From positions 935,001 to 999,000 of the forward strand of contig CM055318.2 of assembly GCA_029255685.2 (NCBI GenBank): a stretch of 64,000 bases of DNA, in the 5' to 3' direction. A program made the position numbers and the translations under genes. Positions 24,942 through 38,930 of this stretch are shown here, in pieces. The stretch comes from Silene conica (taxonomy: Eukaryota > Streptophyta > Magnoliopsida > Caryophyllales > Caryophyllaceae). Position 1 is the first letter of the stretch. The number at the start of each line of letters is the position of its first letter. A model generated the notes under the pieces. That model searched no databases. It was not told the DNA's origin and saw only the letters and a list, made by a program, of their open reading frames with translations.

Positions 24942-26217
24942 TGTAATACCCCGAAGTTTTGTTTTTTAGATGACGTTCGTAGGATAGTTATGATCGAGCG
25001 ATGAGTTATTAATGTTAGATAGTCGTTTAATATATGTTGCACATACTCGTTTTGTTGTATGTTTTTCGTACCTCTATGGGGTTCGAATGGGGGACCTAAG
25101 CATCTAGTGACGATATATGAAGTATGGTGAAGGTGGGGTTCGAACTTGGGGTCTGTTGTCACCCTACACTGGGCCTCGATTGGCGTGACAACAGAGCAGG
25201 CCCACACGGAATTTCAAAAAAAGTCAGACTTAGGTCTCAGCCGCCTTATATAAGCAATAGGAATCTGTGCACTAAAACCTAATCAAACACATTTCTGATC
25301 TCGCGAAACCCTAGCAGACAGTGTGGAGAAGAGAATCAACTGGCTCACGGTGGTAGAGGGTGGTTCTAGGGTGGTTCGAAGTAGTCACGAATCTGGTATG
25401 GTCATCATGTTTATTTTAAATTCAGTTTAAGTGTGTAACTTCGTCATCTGTGTTGAGGGGCGTGTGTACGTTTTATTATTGTTGCTTTCATGTTAATATA
25501 TTCTATGAAGTAGGGTGCGTATGTGTGGTTCAGTGTCATGGTGTCGTTGGTTGTTGTAACGCTTGTCGAGGGTGTCAAAAATGGTGTCAGGGAAGGGGGA
25601 GTTACGGTTGCAAACAGGGGTTTGTGTCAGGGGTGTTTTGGAGTCGGTTTTAGTTCTGTCCAGGGAGTTGGTTGTTATGGGTTTTGAGTCACGACACTGG
25701 TGGTTGTATGGGGGTTATGTGGTGGTGGTCTCTGGGGTTGGTGGTGTCAGACCGTGGTGGTACAGGGGAGTTTGATAGGGGTGGTTGTCGTGAGGGGAGT
25801 CTGTTTTAGTTCAGATCTGGGTTTTGAGCGTGTACAGGGGGGTGTTTGGGGGTGGTGGCATTGATGACTCGGGGGAGGTCAGTGCAAGGTCACCACCGTG
25901 TCTGAAGTCTGGAGTCTGGGGACGGTCTGGGTGGTCACGGCAGGTGGTTGTCATGGTGGGGTTTGCGTCGAGGGAAGGTTTAAAGTGGGGTGTTCAGTGT
26001 CACGGTGAAGGACCAGGCCTGATTAAGGCTATGGTTCAGGTCGTCGGTGGCAGTCGGTCATGAGGGTGGTGGTCGTGGTGGTAGACGGCAGTGTGGGTGT
26101 TTGTGACGGGGGCTGTCGGTGGTGGTAGAAGGTGTCACGGTGGTCAGGTGGGGGCTGTTGTCACGGGGTAAGGTGTTCGGGTTAAGGGAGTTGTTTTGGG
26201 AAATTTGGTTGTTTTGA

Positions 26218-26261
<44 letters not shown>

Positions 26262-27235
26262 TTATTATTATTCTTGTTTTGTTATTATTATTTAGTATGG
26301 TAAGATTTTATTAATTAAGTAAAGATATGGTGATTTTAAGGGAAAGGATTTTTGGGCATTTAATGTAAGATTTGGTACTTATGCACATCTCAATAATTCG
26401 AATTTCAAACCAAGTTACTATTTTTTGGCAGTTGCTATTTATAGGAAGTTACTATAAATGGAATGTGTGTACGTGTTACGTGAGTAGGAAGTTTATTAAT
26501 TAGATATGTATATTTTAGGTGGCAAGTTTCGTGTGGAACACTTTTAACGCGCTTGGACGTATCTGCATTTACTACTATTTCAGGTAGGGGAAATACGATG
26601 CAAACTATAATGATTATTCAGTTGTTGTTGATGATTACCATGAATGTTTCATATTAATACTTGGATGATTTATTATGATATTTGATTATATATATTCTGT
26701 GATACGATAAGAGATGAGGAGATAAAGGGTCTGTGTGGCGTGGAGATAAAGGGTCTGTGTGGTGCGGAGATAAAGGGTCTGTGTGGCGCGGAGATAAAGG
26801 GTCTGTGTTTGGTGTGGAGAAAAGGGACTGTGATTCGGAATGGAGATTCAGTTTCTATTTATAGTAATGTTTTCTATTTATGGTTTTCTCTACTCAACCT
26901 CGTGGTTGACCCTGTGTATTCGTGATCACCTGTGATGAACCAATTATTGGGGAGCAGATTGACAGGTTAAAGTCTATGGGAGCATAGGGAAGTGAGAGGC
27001 TTGGACCTGGACCAGTTTAGAGCATAGATCACTTGAGAATAGTCTACGAGTTGTATTTTCTTTTTGAGCAGAACAGTTTTATCTTTTGGTTATGTAAGAA
27101 CACGTTGAGTTTAAATTTAATTTAAAGTACTGTTTATCTTCCTTTGTATCTACTGCCTCGGGAAACCGAGATGGTAACACCTGTATTTATCTGAGGAGAC
27201 CTAGTTCAGGGCCTTAAATAAATGGGGGTGTTACA
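24942..27235 (+). repeat. Gypsy 5' LTR
   Basis: It begins TGTAATACCCC and ends GGGGGTGTTACA. It contains a long G-rich, TGG-repeating stretch (about 25.55-26.2 kb), an ATT microsatellite (26218-26258) and about four copies of a 22-base repeat around GGAGATAAAGGGTCTGTGTG (26717-26815). The short open frames inside it are repeated in the other LTR and are not genes. Confidence 0.96.
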
Positions 27236-27238
27236 AAG

Positions 27239-27250
27239 TGGTATCAAAGC
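27239..27250 (+). other. Gypsy primer-binding site
   Basis: TGGTATCAAAGC lies three bases after the LTR end. It differs by one base from the usual plant initiator Met tRNA site. Confidence 0.85.
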
Positions 27251-27785
27251 GAACGATCCTCAGGCCTAACCTAATGAACCCAATGAATGTAGGAGAGTCT
27301 AAATAAAATGAACCCCGGGATAGGACTGTTAGGAGCACACTAAAGGGGAAGTATGAGTCTGGGGCCCCCTCACACCAAACCATAGGCCCTATCAGTCTTA
27401 CCCGGGAACCCAGAGTGCATATACGAGAGAAAAGGGTAGAATAAGAGGTGGTAAAAGAGATAGCATACTGTGAAGAGTATGTTATGAGAATTCTGTACAT
27501 AAGAAACTTTTGGAAAAGCCGGAAGGGGCATGAGCATGAATAAACCTTTATTTGTTCGAATAAAAAGTATATCTTGTTGTGGTATGTTAAGTGATATGAA
27601 ACATGCTAGTAATTTTCTTTCATCATGTCTAGTGATATGCGGTTATGTGAACCCTGAGCCATGTTATATAAGAAAAACTACCCTATATGATAAGTGTTTA
27701 TGGATTTTGAATGCTTAGGGAGCATAGCCCTAAATCAAATGGGTACCCATGTACATCGGGACTCATTCTTTTCTTGTTTTATAGT

Positions 27786-30700
27786 ATGCCTCCGCGAAGA
27801 GAGAATGCCGTTAATATCACCCAAGAGGAGGTGGACCGTTTGATAGCTGAAAATGAGGCCCTAAAGGCCAAACGAATGGACTCCGCGAAAATGAGCACAA
27901 TCATCGCAAGACACCACCCTACCCAATTCACTGGGGAGGGAGAACCTCATCTGTTAGGAGCTTGGTGCCGGGAATTCGATAACCTGTTCGAGTTGCTGGA
28001 TTGCCCTGAAGAATTGAAGGTAGACCAGGCTGCCCACTATCTGAGGGGTATGGCTGGAGATTGGTGGACTGCGAATAAAGGAGAGCTCCGGGAAGCAGCT
28101 ACAGAGGGTGGATCCGCGTTTGTTCCGTGGAACGCATTCCAGGGGGTTCTGAACGAGGCGTTTCTACCAGAATTCCAAAAGAGCAAGCTGAGGGAGGAGT
28201 TCGACTCGTTCACGATGTCGGAGGACATGACCGTAGAGGTGTACTACAGGAAATTTATCCAGCTGGTACACTATGTGAGAGATATGGGATTTGACGATGC
28301 TATGCTAGCCATGAAGTTTGAGAGGGGTTTATCAATCGCCGTTAAGAAGAGACTGATTGCAGCTCCGCCCACCACAGTCCGTGACATCTATTTAAGGGCT
28401 GGGGCGGCGGAAAGGCTTTCAGATATGATTAAGGCGGACAAGAAGTCCAAGTCAGAGAAGAGGAAGGCTGAACCAGTAGCTGAGGGTTCAGGATCGAAAA
28501 AGCCAAGTAATAACAAGTACAGTGGGTATTTCGGGAGTAGTGCCTCTAGTGGTGGGAGGAACCAGAGTGGGGGCAACTTCAGGAGTGGAGGTTCCGGTAG
28601 TGGTTCAGTGGGAGTGGTCTGTTTCGGCTGCGGGAAGATTGGGCACAAGCAAGCAGTATGTCGTTCTTCTGGAGGGAATCAGTCCGGGGGTTACCGCACA
28701 CCTGCATCAGGATATCAGGGATCTCGCACTCAGACCTATGGCAGCAGTGGCTACCGCACACCCATGGCAAACTATGGTGGGGGTGCGAAGTCCGGAGGCA
28801 GCAGCAACTACCAGAGGAACTACAACAACAACAATCAGAACCGTTCATATCAAAATCAGTACAATGGAGGTGGGAACAGCAACAGGACGGGGACGGCAGG
28901 AAATCAGCAGGCTGGGACATCTGGTGCCAGCCAGAGTGGGGTCAAGTCCAGTGGCAACCTCTTTGCCATGGGAAAGCAGGCCGCTCAAGATGACGCTCAT
29001 GTGGTTACTGGTACCTTTCTTGTGAACTCTAAACCTACTTTCGTGCTTTTCGATTCCGGTGCCACCCATTCTTTTGTGTCTAGAGACCATGTTAGAGTTT
29101 TGGGGCTCGAGAGATTCGACTGGGTCGCAGACTCAGTGACCATACCCTCGGGAGAGTCAATAACTTGTAATAGAGTCTATGGTAGTGTACCCATCAAAAT
29201 CGGGGAAGCAATTTTCTATTGTGACCTCATAGAATTTCCTCTGGGAGGTTTTGAGGTGATCCTAGGGATGGATTGGCTGGGGAAGTATAGGGCTTTTATC
29301 GACTGTCATCAGAAGAAGATTTCCTTGAAGGGACCTAAGGGAGTGAGGGTGTCTTACAAGGGATATCGGGTGAAACCAAAAATCAAATTCATTTCTGTCA
29401 ATACCCTCAAGTCTGGCTTGAGGAAAGGAGAGAGCCTAATCTTATGCCAAATGTGGGATTGTGAGGCTGAGACCCCCAAGACTAGTGAGATACCTGTGGT
29501 ACGGGAATTTGAGGGAGTTTTTCGAGACGACGTTCCAGGGTTACCGCCGAGGAGGGAAGTGGAATTTTCCATTGACCTCAAGCCAGGAGCGGGACCAATA
29601 TCTAAATCACCGTACCGTATGGGACCGAAAGAAATGGAGGAGTTGAAGAAGCAATTGGATGAGCTAGCGGAGAAAGGGTTCATCCGACCCAGTGTGTCGC
29701 CCTGGGGAGCACCTGTTTTATTTGTGAAAAAGAAGGATGGCAGTTTGAGGTTGTGTGTTGACTACCGAGAACTGAATAATGTAACCATCAAGAATCGTTA
29801 TCCGTTGCCGAGAATTGACGACTTGTTCGATCAGTTAAGTGGGGCTGGGGTTTTCTCCAAGATTGATTTGAGATCCGGGTATCATCAATTGAGGATAAAG
29901 GATGAAGATATTCCGAAGACCGCTTTCCGAACGAGGTATGGCCACTATGAATTTGTGGTTATGCCCTTTGGATTGACTAATGCTCCAGCTGTATTTATGG
30001 ACTTGATGAATCGAGTCTTCAGCCCGTATCTCGACAAGTTCGTGGTGGTATTTATCGATGATATCCTGGTATATTCCAAAAATGCGGAGGAGCACGAAGA
30101 TCATTTGAGGAAGGTGCTTCAGACTTTGGAAGAACATAGACTCAATGCTAAGTTGAGTAAGTGTGAATTCTGGTTGGAGAAAGTGGCGTTTCTGGGGCAT
30201 GTCATTTCCAAAGAGGGGGTATCTGTTGACCCTAGTAAAATTGAAGCTGTGACTAAGTGGCAAAGTCCGAAGAATGTGAGTGAGATCCGAAGTTTTCTGG
30301 GGTTAGCAGGTTATTACCGGAGATTCGTCAAAGACTTTTCGAAGATAGCAAAACCGTTGACGTCGCTAATGAGGAAGGAGAACCGTTTTGTCTGGGATGA
30401 GAGTTGTGAGAAGGCATTCCTAACCCTTAAGGAACGCCTGACAACAGCTCCTATCCTTGCTTTGCCAGTAGGGAGTGATAACTTCGAAGTTTATACTGAC
30501 GCTTCCAAGCATGGGTTGGGTTGTGTGCTAATGCAGAATGGGAGAGTGATCGCGTATGCTTCTCGCCAGTTGAAGACCTATGAAGAAAATTATCCGACTC
30601 ATGATTTGGAATTGGGCGCTGTGGTCTTTGCACTGAAATTGTGGCGTCATTACCTTTATGGGGCCACTTTTAAAGTGTTTTCTGATCATAAGAGCCTGAA

Positions 30701-32387
30701 GTACATCTACACTCAGAAGGAGTTAAACATGAGGCAGAGAAGGTGGATAGAGTTAATCGGAGACTATGATATGCAGATTGTATACCACGAAGGCAAGGCA
30801 AATGTGGTAGCTGACGCTCTCAGTAGGAAGTCAATACATGCCTTGGTTTGTGCTAGATCGAGGGGGAGATTGTATGGGGAACTAAGGGAGATGGGAATAT
30901 TCATGATCCGGAAAGGGGGCGCTCTTGGTGACTTGACCGTGGAGCCTGAATTGTATGGGGAGATTCGGGAGTTACAGCAGAACGATGAGAGAATACAGAA
31001 GTGGCGTTTGATGGTGGAAAATGGGAATGGTGATGGAGTGTCCAAGTTCAGCATTCATACCGATGGTAGTTTGAGGTTCAGTGGGCGATGGTGTGTACCA
31101 AATGTTGAGGAGCTAAAGAAGAAGATCCTGACTGAAGCTCATGCTACTCCTTATTCTGTTCACCCAGGGGGTGATAAGTTGTATAAGGATCTTAAGAAGA
31201 CGTTTTGGTGGCCTAATATGAAGAAGGAAGTCGCAGAGTTTGTGTCGAGATGTTTGACTTGTCAGAGGGTGAAAGGGGAGCATAAGAGACCTCAAGGGAA
31301 AGTTCAACCGTTAGATGTGCCAGAGTGGAAGTGGGAGAACATTTCGATGGACTTCATCGTGGGGTTGCCTCGAACTCAGAGGGGCAACAACATGATTTGG
31401 GTGATCGTGGATCGTTTGACCAAGTCAGCTCACTTTATTCCCATGAAAGATACCTGGAGTAAAGCTGAGTTGGCTAAGTCGTATGTTCAGAATGTAGTCA
31501 AACTACATGGCGTACCCAAGGATATTGTTTCAGATCGGGACTCGAGGTTTATATCCAGATTTTGGCAGGAGTTGCAGTCTGCTTTGGGTACCCAATTGAA
31601 GATGAGTACAGCTTTTCATCCGGCTACTGATGGACAGACTGAGCGGACGATTCAGACTCTTGAGGATATGTTGAGAGCTTGTGTACTTGAGTTCGGAGGA
31701 TCATGGGAGGATCGACTGGGGTTGATCGAGTTTTCCTATAATAACAGTTATCATGCGAGCATAGGCATGGCCCCTTTCGAGGCTCTGTACGGGAGAAAGT
31801 GTAGGAGCCCTGTGTGTTGGGATGATCGAGCTGATGTTGTGACATTGGGGCCAGATATGATCCAGGAGATGGTGGAGCAGGTTCAGATTATTCGTCAGAG
31901 GATGAGGGCCGCTCAGGATCGCCAGAAGAGCTATGCTGATCTGAAGAGGAGTGATATTTCATTTGAGGCCGGAGAGAAAGTCCTACTGAAAGTCTCTCCG
32001 ATGAAGGGTGTGATGAGATTCGGCAAGCGAGGTAAATTGAGCCAAAAGTTTATTGGACCATTTGAGATTTTGGACAGGGTTGGTGAGGTGGCATATCGAT
32101 TAGCTTTGCCACCAGCTCTTTCCAGGGTCCATAATGTGTTCCATGTATCCCAGTTGAGGAAGTACTTGAGTGATCCGTCACATGTATTGAGCCATGAGGT
32201 AATTGAGGTGGATGAGCAACTTACTTATGTTGAGCTTCCGAAGGAGATTCTGGATCGGAAGGTTCGAAAGACGCGGAATGGCGAGACGGTGTTAGTCAAG
32301 GTCTTATGGACCAATCATAATACGGAGGAAGCTACTTGGGAGTCCGAGGCGTCCATGAAGGAGCGTTATCCGCAGCTTTTCGTTTGA
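27786..32387 (+). CDS. Gypsy gag-pol polyprotein (looks whole)
   Basis: This is a single frame of about 1530 residues from the Met of [10 protein letters not shown]; the frame is open further upstream, but this Met fits the start of gag. Parts in order: gag capsid region, one zinc knuckle ([14 protein letters not shown]), aspartic protease (FDSGATHSF), reverse transcriptase ([10 protein letters not shown]), RNase H ([13 protein letters not shown]), zinc-binding and catalytic regions of integrase ([10 protein letters not shown]), and a C-terminal segment with W and EATWE that resembles a chromodomain. The order protease, reverse transcriptase, RNase H, integrase is that of Ty3/gypsy. No envelope-like frame follows. 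Confidence 0.95.
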   Translation: MPPRRENAVNITQEEVDRLIAENEALKAKRMDSAKMSTIIARHHPTQFTGEGEPHLLGAWCREFDNLFELLDCPEELKVDQAAHYLRGMAGDWWTANKGELREAATEGGSAFVPWNAFQGVLNEAFLPEFQKSKLREEFDSFTMSEDMTVEVYYRKFIQLVHYVRDMGFDDAMLAMKFERGLSIAVKKRLIAAPPTTVRDIYLRAGAAERLSDMIKADKKSKSEKRKAEPVAEGSGSKKPSNNKYSGYFGSSASSGGRNQSGGNFRSGGSGSGSVGVVCFGCGKIGHKQAVCRSSGGNQSGGYRTPASGYQGSRTQTYGSSGYRTPMANYGGGAKSGGSSNYQRNYNNNNQNRSYQNQYNGGGNSNRTGTAGNQQAGTSGASQSGVKSSGNLFAMGKQAAQDDAHVVTGTFLVNSKPTFVLFDSGATHSFVSRDHVRVLGLERFDWVADSVTIPSGESITCNRVYGSVPIKIGEAIFYCDLIEFPLGGFEVILGMDWLGKYRAFIDCHQKKISLKGPKGVRVSYKGYRVKPKIKFISVNTLKSGLRKGESLILCQMWDCEAETPKTSEIPVVREFEGVFRDDVPGLPPRREVEFSIDLKPGAGPISKSPYRMGPKEMEELKKQLDELAEKGFIRPSVSPWGAPVLFVKKKDGSLRLCVDYRELNNVTIKNRYPLPRIDDLFDQLSGAGVFSKIDLRSGYHQLRIKDEDIPKTAFRTRYGHYEFVVMPFGLTNAPAVFMDLMNRVFSPYLDKFVVVFIDDILVYSKNAEEHEDHLRKVLQTLEEHRLNAKLSKCEFWLEKVAFLGHVISKEGVSVDPSKIEAVTKWQSPKNVSEIRSFLGLAGYYRRFVKDFSKIAKPLTSLMRKENRFVWDESCEKAFLTLKERLTTAPILALPVGSDNFEVYTDASKHGLGCVLMQNGRVIAYASRQLKTYEENYPTHDLELGAVVFALKLWRHYLYGATFKVFSDHKSLKYIYTQKELNMRQRRWIELIGDYDMQIVYHEGKANVVADALSRKSIHALVCARSRGRLYGELREMGIFMIRKGGALGDLTVEPELYGEIRELQQNDERIQKWRLMVENGNGDGVSKFSIHTDGSLRFSGRWCVPNVEELKKKILTEAHATPYSVHPGGDKLYKDLKKTFWWPNMKKEVAEFVSRCLTCQRVKGEHKRPQGKVQPLDVPEWKWENISMDFIVGLPRTQRGNNMIWVIVDRLTKSAHFIPMKDTWSKAELAKSYVQNVVKLHGVPKDIVSDRDSRFISRFWQELQSALGTQLKMSTAFHPATDGQTERTIQTLEDMLRACVLEFGGSWEDRLGLIEFSYNNSYHASIGMAPFEALYGRKCRSPVCWDDRADVVTLGPDMIQEMVEQVQIIRQRMRAAQDRQKSYADLKRSDISFEAGEKVLLKVSPMKGVMRFGKRGKLSQKFIGPFEILDRVGEVAYRLALPPALSRVHNVFHVSQLRKYLSDPSHVLSHEVIEVDEQLTYVELPKEILDRKVRKTRNGETVLVKVLWTNHNTEEATWESEASMKERYPQLFV

Positions 32388-32524
32388 GGTAAGTTACGAG
32401 GACGTAACTTTTCTTTTAAGGGGGTAGAATGTAACATTCCATATAGTTTAACATGTTTCGAGTCTTGTGCCAACTTTATGAGGGGGAGAACTTCGGGACG
32501 AAGTTCGTTTTTAGGAGGGAAGAC

Positions 32525-33800
32525 TGTAATACCCCGAAGTTTTGTTTTTTAGATGACGTTCGTAGGATAGTTATGATCGAGCGATGAGTTATTAATGTTA
32601 GATAGTCGTTTAATATATGTTGCACATACTCGTTTTGTTGTATGTTTTTCGTACCTCTATGGGGTTCGAATGGGGGACCTAAGCATCTAGTGACGATATA
32701 TGAAGTATGGTGAAGGTGGGGTTCGAACTTGGGGTCTGTTGTCACCCTACACTGGGCCTCGATTGGCGTGACAACAGAGCAGGCCCACACGGAATTTCAA
32801 AAAAAGTCAGACTTAGGTCTCAGCCGCCTTATATAAGCAATAGGAATCTGTGCACTAAAACCTAATCAAACACATTTCTGATCTCGCGAAACCCTAGCAG
32901 ACAGTGTGGAGAAGAGAATCAACTGGCTCACGGTGGTAGAGGGTGGTTCTAGGGTGGTTCGAAGTAGTCACGAATCTGGTATGGTCATCATGTTTATTTT
33001 AAATTCAGTTTAAGTGTGTAACTTCGTCATCTGTGTTGAGGGGCGTGTGTACGTTTTATTATTGTTGCTTTCATGTTAATATATTCTATGAAGTAGGGTG
33101 CGTATGTGTGGTTCAGTGTCATGGTGTCGTTGGTTGTTGTAACGCTTGTCGAGGGTGTCAAAAATGGTGTCAGGGAAGGGGGAGTTACGGTTGCAAACAG
33201 GGGTTTGTGTCAGGGGTGTTTTGGAGTCGGTTTTAGTTCTGTCCAGGGAGTTGGTTGTTATGGGTTTTGAGTCACGACACTGGTGGTTGTATGGGGGTTA
33301 TGTGGTGGTGGTCTCTGGGGTTGGTGGTGTCAGACCGTGGTGGTACAGGGGAGTTTGATAGGGGTGGTTGTCGTGAGGGGAGTCTGTTTTAGTTCAGATC
33401 TGGGTTTTGAGCGTGTACAGGGGGGTGTTTGGGGGTGGTGGCATTGATGACTCGGGGGAGGTCAGTGCAAGGTCACCACCGTGTCTGAAGTCTGGAGTCT
33501 GGGGACGGTCTGGGTGGTCACGGCAGGTGGTTGTCATGGTGGGGTTTGCGTCGAGGGAAGGTTTAAAGTGGGGTGTTCAGTGTCACGGTGAAGGACCAGG
33601 CCTGATTAAGGCTATGGTTCAGGTCGTCGGTGGCAGTCGGTCATGAGGGTGGTGGTCGTGGTGGTAGACGGCAGTGTGGGTGTTTGTGACGGGGGCTGTC
33701 GGTGGTGGTAGAAGGTGTCACGGTGGTCAGGTGGGGGCTGTTGTCACGGGGTAAGGTGTTCGGGTTAAGGGAGTTGTTTTGGGAAATTTGGTTGTTTTGA

Positions 33801-33844
<44 letters not shown>

Positions 33845-34818
33845 TTATTATTATTCTTGTTTTGTTATTATTATTTAGTATGGTAAGATTTTATTAATTA
33901 AGTAAAGATATGGTGATTTTAAGGGAAAGGATTTTTGGGCATTTAATGTAAGATTTGGTACTTATGCACATCTCAATAATTCGAATTTCAAACCAAGTTA
34001 CTATTTTTTGGCAGTTGCTATTTATAGGAAGTTACTATAAATGGAATGTGTGTACGTGTTACGTGAGTAGGAAGTTTATTAATTAGATATGTATATTTTA
34101 GGTGGCAAGTTTCGTGTGGAACACTTTTAACGCGCTTGGACGTATCTGCATTTACTACTATTTCAGGTAGGGGAAATACGATGCAAACTATAATGATTAT
34201 TCAGTTGTTGTTGATGATTACCATGAATGTTTCATATTAATACTTGGATGATTTATTATGATATTTGATTATATATATTCTGTGATACGATAAGAGATGA
34301 GGAGATAAAGGGTCTGTGTGGCGTGGAGATAAAGGGTCTGTGTGGTGCGGAGATAAAGGGTCTGTGTGGCGCGGAGATAAAGGGTCTGTGTTTGGTGTGG
34401 AGAAAAGGGACTGTGATTCGGAATGGAGATTCAGTTTCTATTTATAGTAATGTTTTCTATTTATGGTTTTCTCTACTCAACCTCGTGGTTGACCCTGTGT
34501 ATTCGTGATCACCTGTGATGAACCAATTATTGGGGAGCAGATTGACAGGTTAAAGTCTATGGGAGCATAGGGAAGTGAGAGGCTTGGACCTGGACCAGTT
34601 TAGAGCATAGATCACTTGAGAATAGTCTACGAGTTGTATTTTCTTTTTGAGCAGAACAGTTTTATCTTTTGGTTATGTAAGAACACGTTGAGTTTAAATT
34701 TAATTTAAAGTACTGTTTATCTTCCTTTGTATCTACTGCCTCGGGAAACCGAGATGGTAACACCTGTATTTATCTGAGGAGACCTAGTTCAGGGCCTTAA
34801 ATAAATGGGGGTGTTACA
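32525..34818 (+). repeat. Gypsy 3' LTR
   Basis: It is 2294 bases, the same length as the 5' LTR and reading the same wherever compared. A purine tract (about 32511-32524) ends directly at its first base. Confidence 0.96.
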
Positions 34819-34823
34819 TATTA

Positions 34824-35188
34824 TTAGTTTGGTTCATGTTAGTTTTGAGCGAAATAGTATCATTCTCCATCAATTCGAGTTATATGATTGTTTCTTGCAT
34901 CACCTGTTAATTCTTGTCCTGTGTGGATTTAGAAACAGAGCGAGAATTATTATAACTTGTAGCTATTTAATCCGTTATTTGTTGATGAACAATTCAAATA
35001 GCTTTGTGCTATTTTGACTTGTTAATTCTCTACGTACTTAGAGCGTGTGATTATTTTTTCAATAATTAGATTATTGGAAATCACGTTTTTTTTATTTAAC
35101 CTCATATTTGTAGTTCATTATGGCAATGTGTTTGGCCATGTATATATGTACCGCATTACTTTATTCATTTCTTTGATTACATTATCAT
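34824..35188. repeat. Duplicated block 4, unit 1 (partner 61841-62204)
   Basis: The match to unit 2 resumes directly after the gypsy target duplication and runs to ATTATCAT at 35188, where unit 2 is interrupted by the copia/TRIM insertion. It contains further hairpins of the variable-arm series, for example around AAATAGC and GCTATTT near 34995. Confidence 0.9.
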
Positions 35189-35861
35189 ATATGGTCATTG
35201 TCTTTTTTTTTTTATATTTCAATCTATTTTTATTTTATTTATGGGTAGTTAAATGTTAAGGATGCATCATGAGATCATATGTTTTTTCCCTTCTTTTGAG
35301 ATGATCGATTCACGCTATATGAGTGCGTATTAATTATTTTGTCATTTTATAAAATGTTTGATATATTCCAACGTTTTATGATAAAAGTGATAAAAACCGA
35401 CTTTGAACTTAGAGTCATACTCTTAGTAAATGTGTTGGTCGTAAATAACGGTTTGATATGTTCAAAGCGTAAATGAGGAAAAAAATGTGCGTCAATTATA
35501 CAATTCTTAAACATCATGACAATGTGTTATTTTAGTTGAGAAATTGTACATCACTTTATATGATTAAGTGAAATAAAACGCTGATCAATTTTCAGTCTCA
35601 TGGATTAGAGAATATTCCTTAAATATGTTTTACGGAATTTTTATTGGCTCCAAATAAGTTTTGGACAATAAATTGGTCATTCATGCTTTAACATTTGTCA
35701 AGTTTTGTGTTTAAAGTGACCCACAATATTTATTCACTTAGATGTGTTTCTAAGTGTTGGCGAATGCTAGTAGATCTATGTATTGTATTCGTTACAATAC
35801 AAGTAACTATCTCTTGGTGAGTGGGAGAATTTTTGTGAACCCGTTTAGACACCAAGGATAG
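34840..35861 (+). repeat. Variable-arm hairpin series, middle part
   Basis: After the gypsy insertion the hairpin pattern continues. Examples: arms CAATAAT and ATTATTG around TAG near 35070; ATGGC and GCCAT around 35120-35140 with an AATGTGTT-type loop; CACTTAGA and TCTAAGTG at about 35737-35758; and a larger hairpin with arms near 35807 and 35850 (CTATC and GATAG, CTTGGTG and CACCAAG). Between 35190 and 35700 hairpins are present but less regular. No coding signal. Confidence 0.65.
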
Positions 35862-35893
35862 TTTAACTTCTCTCTACTAAGGATTTGGTTGTA

Positions 35894-37096
35894 GTACATA
35901 TCGGAATATGTCTGAACAGGGACCGCTGGAGTACGATATGTGCTGATGTTTGTATGCGTGTCAAGTTATGGTCTGAGCAGGGATCCTCTAACTTGACATG
36001 TGAGTGTTTGTGGCGTGTCGGCTACGTCTGAGCAGGGACCTCTAGACTGACACGTGTATGTTTGATGCGGTAGGATATGTTTGAGTAGGGACCGCTATTC
36101 TACCGTGAGTTTGTATGACCGTAGTGGGTTGGGTCTGAGCAGGGATCCCAATTCAATTTCATTACGAAGAGTAATGGTCACGACTGAGCGGGGTCTAGGA
36201 ACCATTATTAGCTGATTGGTATCCACTCGTGCCTGAGCAGGGGTCACGAGTGTATGCTTGCTGATTTGTGTACCAAGTCTAACCTGAGCAGGGGTGTGAC
36301 TTGGGCATTGTTGTTTGTGTCTAGTTCTTGCCTGAGCAGGGGTAGGGATGTCATTGGGGCGGGGCGGTGCTGGATATAGGCTCCCCCGTACCCGTACCCA
36401 TCAAGAAAATCTCGTACCCATCCCCACCCCACCACCCATGACGGGTACAATTTTTCAAAACCATCCCCGCCCCACCACCCATGGCGGGTACAAGTTTCCA
36501 AAACCATCCCCGTCCCACCTACCCATTAACACGCTATACCATAAATTTTTCCGATCGTTTTTTGTAGAAGTTGGCTTAATCACTATTAATTTCTATTTTC
36601 AAGAGTTTGTTTATATAATTTTAATTATTTACCAAAGAAGTTCGTAAAATATTTTATAAAATAACTATTTTTAAAATTACGTCTTAATTATAACAAAATA
36701 ATATTTGTAAAATTATCGTAATAATGGTATTAATTTTTATAATAATTGGCGGGTAAGCGGGTATGAAGTGGGTAACACGCAAAAACCATCCCCACCCCAC
36801 TACCCATGGCAGGTACAATTTTCGTACCTATCCCCGCCCCACCACCCGCCAAAGCTCTACCCGTCCCCGCCCCAACTGGGGCGGGTGCGGGGCGGTATCC
36901 ACTTGTACCCGCCCCAGTGACATCCCTAAGCAGGGGTAGGTCCTAGACATTGCTGTTTTGCATCTGCTTGCCTGAGTAGGGGTACAGTGTCAGATGTTGT
37001 TGCTGATTTGCATTTACTTGCCTGAGTAGGGGTACAGTGTCAGATGTTGTTGATTGTTTGCATCTGCTTGCCTGAGTAGGGGTATAGTGTCAGATG
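35894..37096 (+). repeat. Variable-arm hairpin series, CTGAGCAGGG loop family
   Basis: Twelve units share a loop close to TCTGAGCAGGGAYC or CCTGAGCAGGGGT, and most are flanked by unit-specific complementary arms. Outer positions of the clear ones: 35894-35943, 35957-36000 (arms include TGTCAAGTTA and TAACTTGACA), 36014-36054, 36068-36105 (CGGTAGGATA and TATTCTACCG, one G-T pair), 36172-36207, 36224-36252 (CACTCGTG and CACGAGTG), 36273-36304 (CCAAGTC and GACTTGG), 36319-36948 (GTCTAG and CTAGAC, split by a hAT element), 36961-36996 and 37061-37096 (CATCTG and CAGATG). The units at about 36121-36165 and 37011-37056 are degenerate. Spacers are 15-30 bases, rich in TGTTTG or GCTGATTG. Confidence 0.85.
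36343..36928. mobile_element. Non-autonomous hAT element (586 bp)
   Basis: The inverted ends begin TAGGGATGTCA and continue with TGGGGCGGG, about 21 bases with one mismatch. The flanking 8-base direct repeat AGCAGGGG (36335-36342 and 36929-36936) has the size typical of hAT insertion. The interior has subterminal C-rich words such as CCCCGCCCCACCACCC in both halves and an AT-rich middle. No coding frame. The target lies in the conserved loop of a hairpin. Confidence 0.92.
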
Positions 37097-37331
37097 TTGC
37101 TGATTGTTGAGTTTATATAGAGTGTTGTATATTGTAGAATTGTTCATCAAAGGCATTGGATGACTCTTTGGCTAGTTTCGTAAATGGTTTAGACTGAAAG
37201 ACCCTCCGGCCGGGCAACCGGAAGGAAAACCGGCTCTCCTTCCAAATAGTTTCTGAAGTTGGTTGAGAGTCTTACATAGTAATTGCATGTTGATCTATGT
37301 TTGAGATATTGAGATTTATATGCTTCACATG

Positions 37332-38930
<1,599 letters not shown>

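Larger units (their letters stand above)
24942..34818 (+). mobile_element. Ty3/gypsy LTR retrotransposon, chromovirus-like, looks whole and very young
   Basis: The element is 9877 bases long, with two 2294-base LTRs that show no difference where I compared them. It has a perfect 5-base target duplication, a primer site next to the 5' LTR, a purine tract before the 3' LTR and one long gag-pol frame. Unit 2 has the exact empty site, so it inserted after the segmental duplication, into the middle of the hairpin series. LTR identity implies a very recent insertion on a plant time scale. The LTR start (TGTAATACCCCGAAG) and a chromodomain-like C-terminus suggest the Tekay/Del branch; that placement is inferred. 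Confidence 0.95.

Noticed and set aside
25450-26063. G-rich frames repeated at 33033-33646
   Set aside because: They lie in the gypsy LTRs, and the Gly/Val-rich translation reflects a TGG-repeating stretch.
22338-37096. Hammerhead-ribozyme retrozyme
   Set aside because: I looked for CTGATGAG-type cores within and near the hairpins and found none.
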